Positions 1 to 11,200 of a stretch of DNA of 64,000 nucleotides are shown piece by piece. Within the stretch, counting starts at the first letter, position 1; each line of letters starts with the position of its first letter. Under the pieces are notes generated by a model. It searched no databases. It had not been told where the DNA came from and saw nothing but the letters and a program-made list of their open reading frames with translations. Source of the stretch: Styela clava. Taxonomy: Eukaryota; Chordata; Ascidiacea; Stolidobranchia; Styelidae. The stretch is taken from NCBI RefSeq assembly GCF_964204865.1, contig NC_135259.1:16254974-16318973 (forward strand), written 5' to 3'. The translations under genes and the position numbers were made by a program.

Positions 1-126
1 TCTATGACAGGATTGCGACGTCGTAGTGACCTAATTTTTTGCATGGCGTAGTCAGGTGGGGGTTAGGATTGGCATGTGCAAAAATTGTTATGCTATGCCC
101 ACTGGAAGTACTTGAGGTACGAAACT
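1..126. mobile_element. Right end of a repeat, family A
   Basis: This stretch closely matches the right part (39013-39134) of the complete copy at 38708-39134, including the block GGCGTAGTCAGGTGGGGGTT and the terminal GGTACGAAACT. Only the right end lies in the window. It sits just upstream of the SLX9-like gene. Confidence 0.7.
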
Positions 127-213
127 ACTCGAGACCTGAATATTCTATAAAGTAAATTTAATATTTTTTTTATACACAGCTGAGACAAGTATTGTGTAAC
201 TATTGTGCTAAAA

Positions 214-924
214 ATGGGTAAAATTCGAAGAAATAGAACGAAATTCCACTTGTCTACAAAAAATTCACAAATTGAAGAAAGCACAAATCAAGAAATCGGA
301 GTACCCAAAGACTTGGATACTATCCAGCTTCCTCCTTTGTCACTAAATCCTTTCAGTGGTGGTCAGATTTCAACTAGTTCCTTTGATCAAAAGGAACATG
401 AGGAAAAGAAAATTGATTTCACTTCAGATGTAGCTTCTGTAAATGTTCAGGAAAAATCTGCTGCATCTAACATTCATCTGAATAAGAAAAAAAGAAGAAA
501 ATTAAAACGTCAAAAGTTTTTGGAAAAATTAGAAGTGACGAGAGTCACAAAAGAAAGCAAAAAAGCAGCAAAGAAAAGATCAGATGTTCCTGTTGTTGGT
601 GACTTGAAGCCAATGTCTCTCGCTTTGAGTGATATAACTAAAATTATCAGCTCTGTTGACGATAGTCAAACTGATGCAAAAATTGTTTCAACTAAGAAAA
701 AAAGAAAACGAAAACCAAAATGGCTGAAAGAGAAATTGAAAGACACAGATCCATTAGAAGGATTTAAGACAATTAATGAAAAGGGAATAACGAAAATACA
801 AAGTAAAAGAACTCAAAAACACATGGTTTATGAAATTCAAAGACTGCAAAAAGTTGTATCGGATAAAAAATTTAATGGTGTCAATTTGATTTTGACAGAT
901 GCGAACACAAAAAACGTGGTGTAA
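214..924 (+). CDS. SLX9: SLX9/FAM207A-like ribosome biogenesis protein
   Basis: Single-exon frame of 236 codons plus stop. The start is the ATG at 214, giving MGKIRRNR. SLX9 proteins are nucleolar factors for 40S (pre-18S) maturation. Seen here: the basic N-terminus MGKIRRNRTKFH typical of the family, two strongly basic patches suggestive of nucleolar targeting (KKKRRKLKRQ near residues 91-100 and KKKRKRKPKW near 161-170), and a C-terminal block around residues 199-226 (RTQKHMVYEIQRLQKVV) resembling the conserved SLX9 C-terminal helix. The middle is low complexity, rich in Ser, Lys and Glu. No intron is evident. The family call rests on the two ends only, so it is good but not certain. Confidence 0.7.
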   Translation: MGKIRRNRTKFHLSTKNSQIEESTNQEIGVPKDLDTIQLPPLSLNPFSGGQISTSSFDQKEHEEKKIDFTSDVASVNVQEKSAASNIHLNKKKRRKLKRQKFLEKLEVTRVTKESKKAAKKRSDVPVVGDLKPMSLALSDITKIISSVDDSQTDAKIVSTKKKRKRKPKWLKEKLKDTDPLEGFKTINEKGITKIQSKRTQKHMVYEIQRLQKVVSDKKFNGVNLILTDANTKNVV

Positions 925-1666
925 CGTTTCAGAATTTTTTTGACCCTTTTGCAACTATCCATCATTTCATCATGTAGTGTCACTGGAGAAGCCAGTGCTT
1001 GGGGTTGAACTGCCCTTATTAAATTTCAGGAAGACAGAAAAAGTGGCTAATGAGCATGCTGTGTGATGTAAATTGTAAAGATTTGATTCAGTAATAGAAT
1101 CAATTAGGATGTTTCCGAAATGTAATTGGCCTTGACTGCTTAGGCAAGAAATAATTTACTAGTTAGTATTGAATTCAAATATTTAGATTGTTAAGTTCTT
1201 GTTGGTAAATCTGAATTTATAATCCAATATTTTTTTTGAGAATTCTAGTTACATATATATGGTTATGAAAATAGAGCATTTCAGCAGAACTGGAAAGATA
1301 TTGGATTATCTATTACGAACATAGAACTTGTAAAATATGCAACAATGTAACCTGATATGCTAATACCTATAAAGGATACTCAACATGATTTCGGCAATCA
1401 CTGGCCAGTTGCAGCTTATTCCATTATTTCTGATTGTCTGGCAGAAATATCATTATCTAAAAATAATTCAATACTTGGGTTTATCTTAACTGAATGAGAG
1501 TTTATGCTGTTCTAGTGATTGAGACTTCATGCCAGCTTTTTTTCATATAAAATGATTTTTAAAATTTCATTCTTTCCCAATTTGGATTAATTGTATCGTG
1601 TCCATATTAATCAAATGGTAACTCTGCTTTCAGGTTTTATGCAATTATATTACACAGTACTTTATA
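925..1666. other. Intergenic, probable SOD2 upstream region
   Basis: No coding frame is supported. A pyrimidine tract ending in TTTCAG at 1628-1633 could be a splice acceptor for a 5' UTR exon of SOD2, about 34 bases before its ATG. Nothing else is recognised. Confidence 0.4.
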
Positions 1667-2359
1667 ATGAATATGCTGATGAGCCTTCGAAATGCTGGAG
1701 GGAAGCTTGTGGGTGGACTTCAATCAAGATTATTAGTAAGTTCTATTACATGTGTGCGGAGCAAGCACACCTTACCTGATCTGCCTTATGATTACAAATC
1801 TTTGGAACCGACAATATCTGAAGAAATAATGCGATTACATCATTGCAAACACCATGCTACCTATGTAACCAATCTAAACGCAGCAGAGGAGAAACTTGCT
1901 GAAGCTCAAGTAAAGAGCGATGCAACGGCAATAATCAATCTCGCTCCTGCTCTCAAATTCAATGGTGGCGGCCATATCAATCACTCCATCTTTTGGACAA
2001 ATTTATCTCCGGATGGTGGCGGAGTTCCTCAGGGAGAGTTAGCTGAAGCTATTAATCGTGATTTTGGCTCCTTTGATAAAATGAAAGAAAAGCTTACTGC
2101 ATCTACTGTCGCTGTTCAGGGTTCTGGCTGGGGTTGGCTCGGATACAATAGAGAGTGTGGAAGATTAGAAATAACGACTTGTGCTAACCAAGATCCATTG
2201 CTTGCAACTACTGGATTGATACCACTTCTCGGAATCGATGTCTGGGAACATGCTTATTATCTTCAATACAAAAATGTTCGTCCTGACTATGTTAAAGCTA
2301 TATTTGATATTATTAACTGGTCAAATGTTTCAGACAGATTTGAAACAGCGTCAAAATAA
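1667..2359 (+). CDS. SOD2: Mitochondrial manganese superoxide dismutase
   Basis: Frame of 230 residues (human precursor 222). It converts superoxide to hydrogen peroxide and oxygen in the mitochondrial matrix. Residues 1-32 are rich in Arg, Ser and Leu with almost no acidic residues, as expected of a matrix presequence. Mature protein starts near [11 protein letters not shown] (33-43). Metal-ligand motifs are all present: LHHCKHH (first His ligand, residue 58), [11 protein letters not shown] (second His), and DVWEHAYY (Asp and His ligands). The NQDPL segment with the active-site Gln and the Tyr of ATYV are conserved. The whole coding region lies in one exon, whereas vertebrate SOD2 is split into several. 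The frame is intact and strongly conserved, so it reads as a functional gene. Confidence 0.97.
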   Translation: MNMLMSLRNAGGKLVGGLQSRLLVSSITCVRSKHTLPDLPYDYKSLEPTISEEIMRLHHCKHHATYVTNLNAAEEKLAEAQVKSDATAIINLAPALKFNGGGHINHSIFWTNLSPDGGGVPQGELAEAINRDFGSFDKMKEKLTASTVAVQGSGWGWLGYNRECGRLEITTCANQDPLLATTGLIPLLGIDVWEHAYYLQYKNVRPDYVKAIFDIINWSNVSDRFETASK

Positions 2360-2727
2360 ATGTTATTTACAACAATAATTTTGGTTGCCACTTTGGTATG
2401 CGAACTCTGCATTTGTGTGATCTTAGTGATTTTAGAGGGTTAATTCATGTCTTTATGAGATCGCATACCAAAATGGCACCCAATTTCGTTTTCTATTCAC
2501 AACTAAACTAATGTGATATTCTGTTGCAAAATATTCATATTTTTTTTTTAAATATATCGAAAGCTTCAGGTGTTTGAATTTGTTTGAATTACTATTCAAT
2601 AATGTAATTGGTAATTGTTCATAAACAGTTATTCCATCGTTGAGGTAAAATCTGTTTAATATTGTATAATTTATCACAGAGATTCACAACTAGTTACATT
2701 GCAAAGTTATAGTTATTTCTTGCGATT
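2360..2727. other. Intergenic with a short inverted-repeat element
   Basis: Holds the 3' flank of SOD2 and a small MITE at 2383-2480, listed separately. The rest is AT-rich with nothing recognised. Confidence 0.5.
2383..2480. mobile_element. MITE, family C (TTTGGTATGCGA ends)
   Basis: Left end GGTTGCCACTTTGGTATGCG is the near-exact reverse complement of the right end (GGTGCCATTTTGGTATGCG). Related copies are at 50451-50643 and 60098-60232. About 98 bp, without coding capacity. Confidence 0.7.
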
Positions 2728-5700
2728 ATGCCTACCGATTCAAGAAGAATACCTGCTCCGGAAAATAGCTTCAGTCCAGATATATTTATTTCTGATAATA
2801 AGAAAACAACGCAGTTATTGGGTAATTATGATTTTTGAATTTATCTTGTTGTTTTTGCTCATCATGTTTCTGTTGTTTCAAGGGCTGTGAAATTTGGTAT
2901 GTGTTTGCCGAATTCATATTCTTAAACTTTTCAAAGCCAATGTAGAAATTACGTTAACTTTAATTGTCTCATAATTTGGATGAGGTGTAAATTTCTCCTG
3001 ATTCTTCAGCTAATTGTAATCATGTATGATTTAAAATTATGGGACGCAATTTTACTCATGTATTCATCACAGCTATTGAGAAATTTACCAATGATCTATT
3101 TTTTTGTATTTTTTACTGCCCATCTTTTTAATATATCGGTCCATGAGTTAGTTGGTTAACAGAATCCTCAAATACAAAATTAAAGCAACTTTTCTTTCAT
3201 AGAAAATGGCCGTCGTTTTGATGGAAGAAGTTCAGATGAAGTGAGACCATTATTTTTGAAAACTGGTGTCATATCACAAGCTCGAGGTTCATCATATATA
3301 GAAATGAAAAATACCAAAGTTATTTGTGCTGTATATGGACCTAGAGATATTGGAAGAAGAGATGATTTTCAAATGGAAGGTAAACTTGATTTTGCATTGA
3401 TTTTTCATGTTTACAAGTTAGTTGTAGCCAGAATAAATCTTATCGTAATGTTGTTGAGTGTGATATATTCAAGACGATTACGAGTCAGCATGACTTTATT
3501 AGTATGTCAGGCAATGTCTTTTTTAGACTGGGCATTTCCAAAAGTATAATATTCGAATCAGTATAGAGCAAAATTCCAAATCACCATCTTGTTTTTTTTT
3601 CTTCCCGCCAATGGTCAAGCAAGTTTTTTTTATTAAAGCCATATTTTTTCGACGCAAATCCTACATATGACCATTTTTCGTAGTGGGTTATTGATAAAGC
3701 GTGTTTCTTATTTTGTGTGAATGATGTATTCTATGTTTTCAATAATTCATTTGTTGACAGGACCAATAAAAATATACTATAAAAATGTGCATACAATTAT
3801 ATATCTCCCAGGTATTCAAGATTCAATTCCCAAATAAATATTCAATAGGATTCTGAAATCACCAGGTATTCGAAAATGCCCAGCCCTAGTCTCATTTAGA
3901 TAGGAATTTATTCATCATCCAGTTACTGTATTAGCCAACAAATCAAATAAAAACACAAATATTAACAACATTCAATAAGTAAAAGAAGGATAATCGACTA
4001 ACAACGGAATTGATAGGAGGTTGGAAGGACCATACGGTCACTAAATCAAAACAACTCTCCTGGCACGAAAAAGGTTGACAGATTACATTTTATATTTTAC
4101 CAATTATAAAACATTTTAACTCGTAACTAACAATCAAGCAACAATAGTAATGTGACACATATGAGATGAACTTTGAAACAGAAGTGGCGAGAAAAAGCGT
4201 TTAATTTTATATCACACAAAATAAAAAGGTACAACTTGAAAAGGTATGAATCACTACTTATTCAGAAAAGACTGGAAATACTTCTTGGAAAAAACATTAA
4301 AACTGGAAATTTCTATTAGGTTTTCGTAAATACATTTGAACGTCAGTTTTTTTATCTTCTAACAGGTGTGTTGAAATGTGAATTCAAATTTGCTCCATTT
4401 TCATGTAAACAAAGAAGAGGTCATATACGTGACAATCAAGAAATGGAATATTCACAAGTATAATAAGTTTTTTGTTGCTAGATCTTCAAAGCATATGTTG
4501 TGTTACTTGTACACAGTTTATTTTACTAGCGATCTTGAAAAAATTAGTTTGAATGGAATTTGCAATTAATTATATTTGTAAAGTATGTAGTAATATTCTA
4601 TATTACTGGTTTGAACTACATTTACTTGCTTTGATGAGCATTCTCTAATTTGGTGAAAAAACAATATGTGGCTTAATAAGAATCTTGGCTCAACTATTTG
4701 TTTTTATGTGAGTGTACAATTGCACCAATCAAACATTCATATTTGAATTCTAAATAGGTTATTATCAGTAGTGTGGTTTTGTTGTTATCTGTTTCGTTTT
4801 CTCACTCTATCAGAGAAAGAAATCTAGAAATATAGCATCGAACTTTTTTCAGATTTTAGCACAAGCTCTTGAGCCTGCAGTATTGATGCACAAATTTCCA
4901 AAAGCACAAGTTGATGTTTATGTCACTGTATTAGAAAATGATGGAGGTTCTCTAGCTGCTGGTATCATGGCGGCATCGCTTGCATTAACAGACGCATCTA
5001 TTGAAATGTATGATATGGTTACATCCTACAATGTACGACTATCAGGAAAGGTATTTTATATTTATTACTGGACAAGTGTCTATTTATGTTATGATAACAA
5101 ATACTTTAATTAAGCTGCTTGACTTAGTAACAGCCTAGGAAATGTTGTGCCCAACGCCTCTATTTAGCACATTTACCCTTGTTAAACAGCCTGCAAGTTT
5201 TAGGAACACCCTCACATTGCTAAGCACGAGGGTCGGCTTAAGCTTTGAGCTCTGGTTTATATAGTCTTGTGAGATACCGAGGGGAGCCCTCTCCCATAGT
5301 CTGGTAATGGCATTGGTGAAGCATGGAAATGTAATGAAAGATAGGATAAATATTAAGTCTCAACTTCCAATCTATGTTTATGTGGAACACGGTACTCCCG
5401 TCACTGTTGGTTTGGACTTTAGTTTGCGAATCCAGGAGATGTATATTGTTCAACTAGGGAGAATTGTGTCTGGAATGTTTCATTGGAGTTCCATTCCAAC
5501 AAAAAGGTTGAAAACTACTACTCTATTCCTATCTTTGTGTCTTCCAGAATATGTTAATTCATGATCCAACAGCGTTAGAAGAGTTTGATTCCAATACAAG
5601 TGATGGTGCGTTATGCATAAATCAAGGAAATGTTACAGTTGCCCTTCTCCCACTTTTAAACCAGGTGAACTAAAGATAATATTGAATAATAATGAAAGGG

Positions 5701-6810
5701 ATATACGAAGAAATTTTATTGTTTTTGAAAATTCTTCGCCACTGATATGGGAAGCTAGCTGGCAGTGGATACCTGAGCTATTTAGTTTAGTATTGTTCCT
5801 CTAGTTTACTTATCCCTTTTACAGAAGATGGCGGATAGTGTGACTGTGATGGCTGATGACTCAACTGCGTTGGCATCGCAGAATGTAATAAATGGGGGAG
5901 GTGATACCGATTCAGAAAGATTCTGGTTCTTTCAAATAATAGTAGTAATGTAGCTTTAGATATCAGTGGCTACTTGTACAGGGCCTTGTTCTGAGCGAAA
6001 GGCATGACAATAAAAGGCCACCACCAAACTCCTTAGAACAGCGGGTCACCAAACTACAGCCCGCGGGCCGGATCCGGCTTGCGGCGTTCTTTCATCTGGC
6101 CTGCAATACCACAAAAAAATGGCACACATGGCGCGTGCTTTGGTGAAACTGTTGCTGTGTTCGTATCTTGTGCTAAAATGAACGTTGAACGTGCATTTTG
6201 CGCTAATAGTACTGTAATCTCTCGCGTACTGCTCCATTTTCACAAGTCAAATTAACCTTTGTGCTGCTTAAATGCAGATATTTTTGACAGCAATATTTTG
6301 CTAACAGCTAACATCAGGATAGTTGTATAGATTTAGAAATCTTGTATTTTGCTATGATGTTCTCGTTCTATATTCTGCGATATGGAAAGAAATTTCAATA
6401 TTCTTCTAAAGTCTTCAGAAATGTAGACTTTGCGGTATATTTTTGAATAATGGTCCTGCCTGTTTCAACACAGTTTAAGCCATACCTGGCCTGCGGTCAA
6501 AAAAGTTTGGTGACTCCTGCTCTAGAGAATACCGAGTTAAAAAGCTGGATAGAAGAAAGCCTCCTTCGTGAACATGATAAAAGCTTGTCTTAAATCACTA
6601 TATTTGTTATCTGATATGTTTTTTGTTACAAAATTGTCATCTTTGCCTCAGGTTTCTGGCATGGTATCAACTGGCATCATTGACTGTGACATGCTCTCAG
6701 ATGCCATACAAAAGTGTACTGATGGAGCACAAAGTATTTATTCTGTTATGCAAAAAGCTGTCATAGAATCCTACAATGAAAATGATGTTACAGATGGTGA
6801 AGAGACCTGA
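2728..6810 (+). CDS. EXOSC6: Exosome complex component MTR3/EXOSC6, 6 exons
   Basis: RNase PH-fold subunit of the RNA exosome ring, used in 3' to 5' processing and decay of RNA. Exons read 2728-2821, 3203-3379, 4366-4457, 4853-5050, 5548-5664 and 6652-6810. Junction phases agree and give 278 residues (human 272). N-terminus MPTDSRRIPAPE parallels human EXOSC6. Further matches: FDGRSSDEVRPLFLKTG, GSSYIEMKNTKVICAVYGPR, CEFKFAPFSCKQRRG, EPAVLMHKFPKAQVDVYV, ASLALTDASIEMYDMV and VALLPLLNQVSG. The animal RNase PH-like ring subunits are structural rather than catalytic. Introns 2 and 5 carry transposon-derived elements (about 3526-3888 and 6039-6519). Weakest point: the first exon rests on N-terminal similarity and a phase-compatible donor at 2822. 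Confidence 0.95.
3526..3888. mobile_element. Inverted-repeat element, family D, in EXOSC6 intron 2
   Basis: Begins near ACTGGGCATTTCC and ends GGTATTCGAAAATGCCCAG, so the ends are imperfect inverted repeats. It shares the internal block around CGCCAATGGTCAAG and TTTATTAAAGCC and the right end with copies at about 52690-53055 and 59638-59992. No coding capacity. Confidence 0.6.
6039..6519. mobile_element. Non-autonomous hAT-like element in EXOSC6 intron 5
   Basis: Terminal inverted repeats CAGCGGGTCACCAAAC and, from the other end, CAGGAGTCACCAAAC. Flanking octamers CCTTAGAA and CTCTAGAG agree at 5 of 8 positions, consistent with an old 8-bp target duplication. The subterminal region is GC-rich, unlike its surroundings. 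No transposase frame. Confidence 0.65.
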
Positions 6811-8271
6811 TATTTACAGCAATGTGATAGGAGTGCACCTCCAAGATGCGTATCGAATATGGAGTATGCTTGATGGTTGGGTCAGGCTTGGCGAAACTGT
6901 TATGTGTGGGGTGGTTCCTAGAAAAACAGAAAGTTTGTCAAATGGCTACTAGTATTTATTTTTACATATGATGATTTTAAAACGAGATTGGAACAATAGA
7001 CGCTGATTGGAAGTGCGCAGACGACATTTTGAACATCTATGAGTGTAACATATGCCTTTAGAAAACTGTAAAAGTTATTCTTTGTAAAAATGAATAGCTG
7101 TTTGACAAATTTTCTGTTTTTCTAGCGACCACCCTGTACAAACCAATATAGCAGATATCTGTTGCATGCGTGTTTTAACAATCATGTTAATAAACTATTC
7201 TGGAGTGAGAGGAATATAATAATGTATTCTGGAGTTTTAATGTGTAATAGAAGAGTAATACTCAGATATATGAACACTTAAGGCCAAAGCGCAGTTTTAG
7301 GGGTGTCTAATCGCTCACAGTGCCGCAGCTTTTACGACTTCGCCTGACCACCGAATGCAGAACCGTCACATGGAGCGCAATTTTTAATTTTGATGATATC
7401 ATCGCACACAAAACACGAATTTCATGGATCCGACAGACATTTTTGAAATAAGAGTAGTAGCCACATAGCGAAAAATACAATGTTGGTGGTCCAGTAGTAA
7501 ATATGAGAGAATCGATTCTTCACCAGATGAAGAAAAGAATGACTAGTTATGAGATAACAATCCATATGCCCATTCCGTGTCCAACAATAGGTAAGTTTTA
7601 AGCTATTGAAAATATATATATATTTACACACAGCCCATCCTCTACCTCCGTGAAAATCTTATCACTTTTACGTCATGATACATTTATAACTATGATTACG
7701 CCGTGTTATCGGCATAATATCCCTACCGGGATATATTTAAAATCTGTTTAAATATCTATCAATTCCATAATGCTGCGATATAGGTTCGGTATCCTGTCAT
7801 CGCACTGTACTGCATTCCTGCTGCCGTTCCCATAGTTACTCGCACATATGTGCTTGGAGTCGTTTTTGGTTTTGCTTTTCTGTGTTTCGAGCGTCTCTTG
7901 GATTCAGGTCGTCTCGATTTTTCACTTCTTTATATTCTTTTATTCATTGTTTGACTTTTTTCATTGTTTTATGATTCATTTATTAGACTTTAGCTCAGGT
8001 GTCGCTGCTCGATAACCAATTTTGGTTTTCGCGACTCCTTTCACCTCCAATTATCCGTTTTTGCTCCCTTTTACATTCCGTATGCATTTAGTGTATTTCA
8101 TGTGTGGTGAAAAAATAAACTACTGATTACTGATTACTGATATGCAAAGATATTTTTTCGGATGGGAACATGCTCATTTTGCGCGTGGGATATGTAAAAA
8201 CATTCAGCTGACCTAGCGTCGTTTTCGAAGGAACCATAAGCCAGTTAGCTCTCTTTCAAGTCGCGTTGATA
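6811..8271. other. Intergenic between EXOSC6 and ARL5
   Basis: EXOSC6 3' flank, then AT-rich sequence. A probable retroelement 3' end occupies about 7800-8145. No coding frame supported. The last roughly 100 bases should include the ARL5 5' UTR. Confidence 0.4.
7800..8145 (+). mobile_element. Probable LINE/SINE 3' end with ATTACTG tail
   Basis: The segment ends in a short tandem tail of ATTACTG units (about 8120-8142), typical of some non-LTR retroelement 3' ends. The block CGCTGCTCGATAACCA and TCGCGTCTCC-like sequence recur near 21127-21170, indicating an interspersed repeat. No reverse-transcriptase frame is seen. Confidence 0.45.
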
Positions 8272-11200
8272 ATGGGATTTCTTTTATCTAAGCTTGTGAA
8301 GCTTTTCAGCAATGAAGGTAACCGTTTTAAAATATAAATATTATGATCTGGTTATGTGTTCATGTTCACTTGAATGCAAAATTATAGTGTTTTTAAAATT
8401 AAAAATGACTTATTTTGTAATATCAAAATTCTGGAATTTGTGAGCTAGATTAGCTAGAACGTTTTAGATATCGACTGATACCGATACGCTGTACAAAATC
8501 AAACAATATTGGCTATAGCATTTTCAGATACGCTGAACGTTTTGATGTTATAGTCACGATTTAAGTCCTACGGGTACTTGTATAAAAAAAAAGGTTTATG
8601 TTGTGATGTTGGGTTGTTACACTTCCAGACTTCAATGTTTGGACATGGTCTTTTCGTTTTGCTCATGACCCATTTAATATAATTCTAAAATTAATTAAAT
8701 CGAAGTTGAGGAGAATTCTATAATTACTCTTCTGAATTGGAAGTTACGGTAGTACAGTAGTAGTCAGCTGTTTTGCTTTTGCCAGTCTTGGAATCAGTCC
8801 GTGGGTATTTGAAATTTTCCTTGCAAATCTGAATTTGGTATTCCTTTAAGCTATGATTCACTATAGGGGTCTAGTGCAGTTTCGTACCTAAAGTACGGTA
8901 CTTCTAGTGGGCGTACGGTAGCACATGTCAATCAAACTTATTCGACGCATGAAATCCAAATTGGGCTAAGTCCATTTTTTTAGTTTTGAGAAAAACGCAG
9001 AAAACGTTTTTTTTTTTGTTTCTTTTTTTTATTTCTCTAATACCTTACATCGAGGATGTCTAGTTTTTATGGTCCACCAAAGTTACAATGAAGGCCATAT
9101 ATTGATGGTATAAAAAAATTTGTGCTTCGCCCCAATTTTTTTTGGTGGGGTTTTTTTTGGACTTAACCCTTTTTGGTTCTCAATTTTGGACCAGAAACAA
9201 TTTTATTGGACTTAGGGCCCCTTTATTGTGTTATTATAGAGGCTGGTATGGACTTAGCGCTTTGTATTAAATTTTTTGAGAGGAGCTATGTCCAAAAAAC
9301 GGATTTAGCCCCAACTTACAATGCAGTTATCCAGAGCTAAGTCCACTATAGTAGACACAGCTCTGTTTAGTTCTCAAATGCCCTAAAAAAAGCAGGGTTA
9401 TGTCCATAGCTGTCTTGAGATCTAGAGCACCTAGAGATAAGGCAAATAGACCAAAATGTAGAGCTAAGTCCAGGAAAATCAGCAATTGAAAAATGTCATT
9501 TTTTGGAAAAGTGGACTTAGCACTGTTTGGTTTTGAGGTGTCGATATATCCCTAACTTCAAGCTTTTTTTCTTATCAGAACACAAAGTAATCATTGTGGG
9601 ACTGGATAACGCTGGAAAGACAACGATACTTTACCAATTGTAAGCATTATTCTGTTATAATCTGTATATTTTACTACATTATTGATGAATTTTCAAATTA
9701 TATCTTTGTTGGAATATGTCAGTATACAGAAAGAGAGGATTGAAATTGCATTAAGACTTATTACATGTAATATTGATTTCTGTTTATACTACTGTACATA
9801 CCTATACTTCATTCAGTAATTCTAGACACTTTGTTAAACTTAAAAGAAATTGATATTTTTGGTCTCATTTATTCGAATACAATTTGACTTCACTTGACCC
9901 AAGAATTTATTAAGAAGGAAAAAAGCATTAGAAGATAATGTCTTAAAATTTTCATCCTATTTATGTTTAGTTTAATGAATGAAGTTGTTCAGACATCACC
10001 TACTATTGGAAGTAATGTAGAAGAAATTGTTTGTAAGAAAACAAAATTTGTAATGTGGGATATTGGAGGTCAAGAATCATTGAGATCATCATGGAGTACT
10101 TATTATGCCAACTCTGATGTAAGTTTGAGAAAATGGCTTTTTTACTAATTTCATATGTCAGAGTTGTCAGAAATTTAGAGAATCAAAACCTGCTTTTGTT
10201 CTGTTCTGTTTTCATTTGGGTGTTGTACCTCAATGTTGTACCTATTAGTTTTTCAATTTAGGCCACAGCCTCAAGTAATATTTTTCTTTATTTTTAGTTT
10301 ATTGCCTTTTATCACTCATCTGTGTTAAGTCATAAAATAATGACCTATTTCCTACTTTGGTGTCATATAGTTTTGGATTTATAAACACCCTTGGATTAAC
10401 AGAATATGTCTAGGTTTTTACTTTAATTCACTCATATTGTACTCTCGAAGTATGTAATGTTAGGCCATAACTTTATTCCGATTTCCCCTTTTTTTAGTTC
10501 TATTACAAGTTCGGGGACTGTCTGTGTTAGCCAAGTGAATATCCCCCTGCCCATAGGCTTCAGTCCCTTTACACAATTTGATGTAAAAAAGGCCAACAAA
10601 ATTAGTTACCTCTTTATTGGTACAAATACTGGAGCGTCGTGCAATGGCTAAGTGAATGGTGCAAAGCACGAATAATATTTATACTGCAAATCGTTGGTCT
10701 TTTATGCATATGCATTTTTTTTATGCATTGTCGAATTGAAAGTATTTCAGTTCTTCCAAACAAATGGTATTCTGCAATGACTCTATGTGAGGATGTGAAA
10801 TATGAAATGTCTCTCTGAATAATTTTAAATTTGAGTAATTTACTTTTTACTTGTTTCAACTTCAAATATCCCCAATTGGCCATTATTTCCTGAAATTTGA
10901 TATTGAATATGATATATTACACAAAATAAAATTTTAATTTCATTACGCTCCTTGAAGACACCATTACAGTAATATTCTATTCAATTTTCAATGGGATCAA
11001 GTTCTTTAATTAAACACGCCAAGTCCCAATACTAATATGGCTCGATATTTTCAGTCTCTGTGGCATTGAAAAATCCATTTTATGGCAGTGACAATATTTT
11101 ATGAGAAATATATTGATGCCAGTTAGAATATTCTGATTTCAATTACTGACAGTCTGTCAGTTTCTAGTCTCTATTCTATTAAGAAAATGACTTCGCAATT

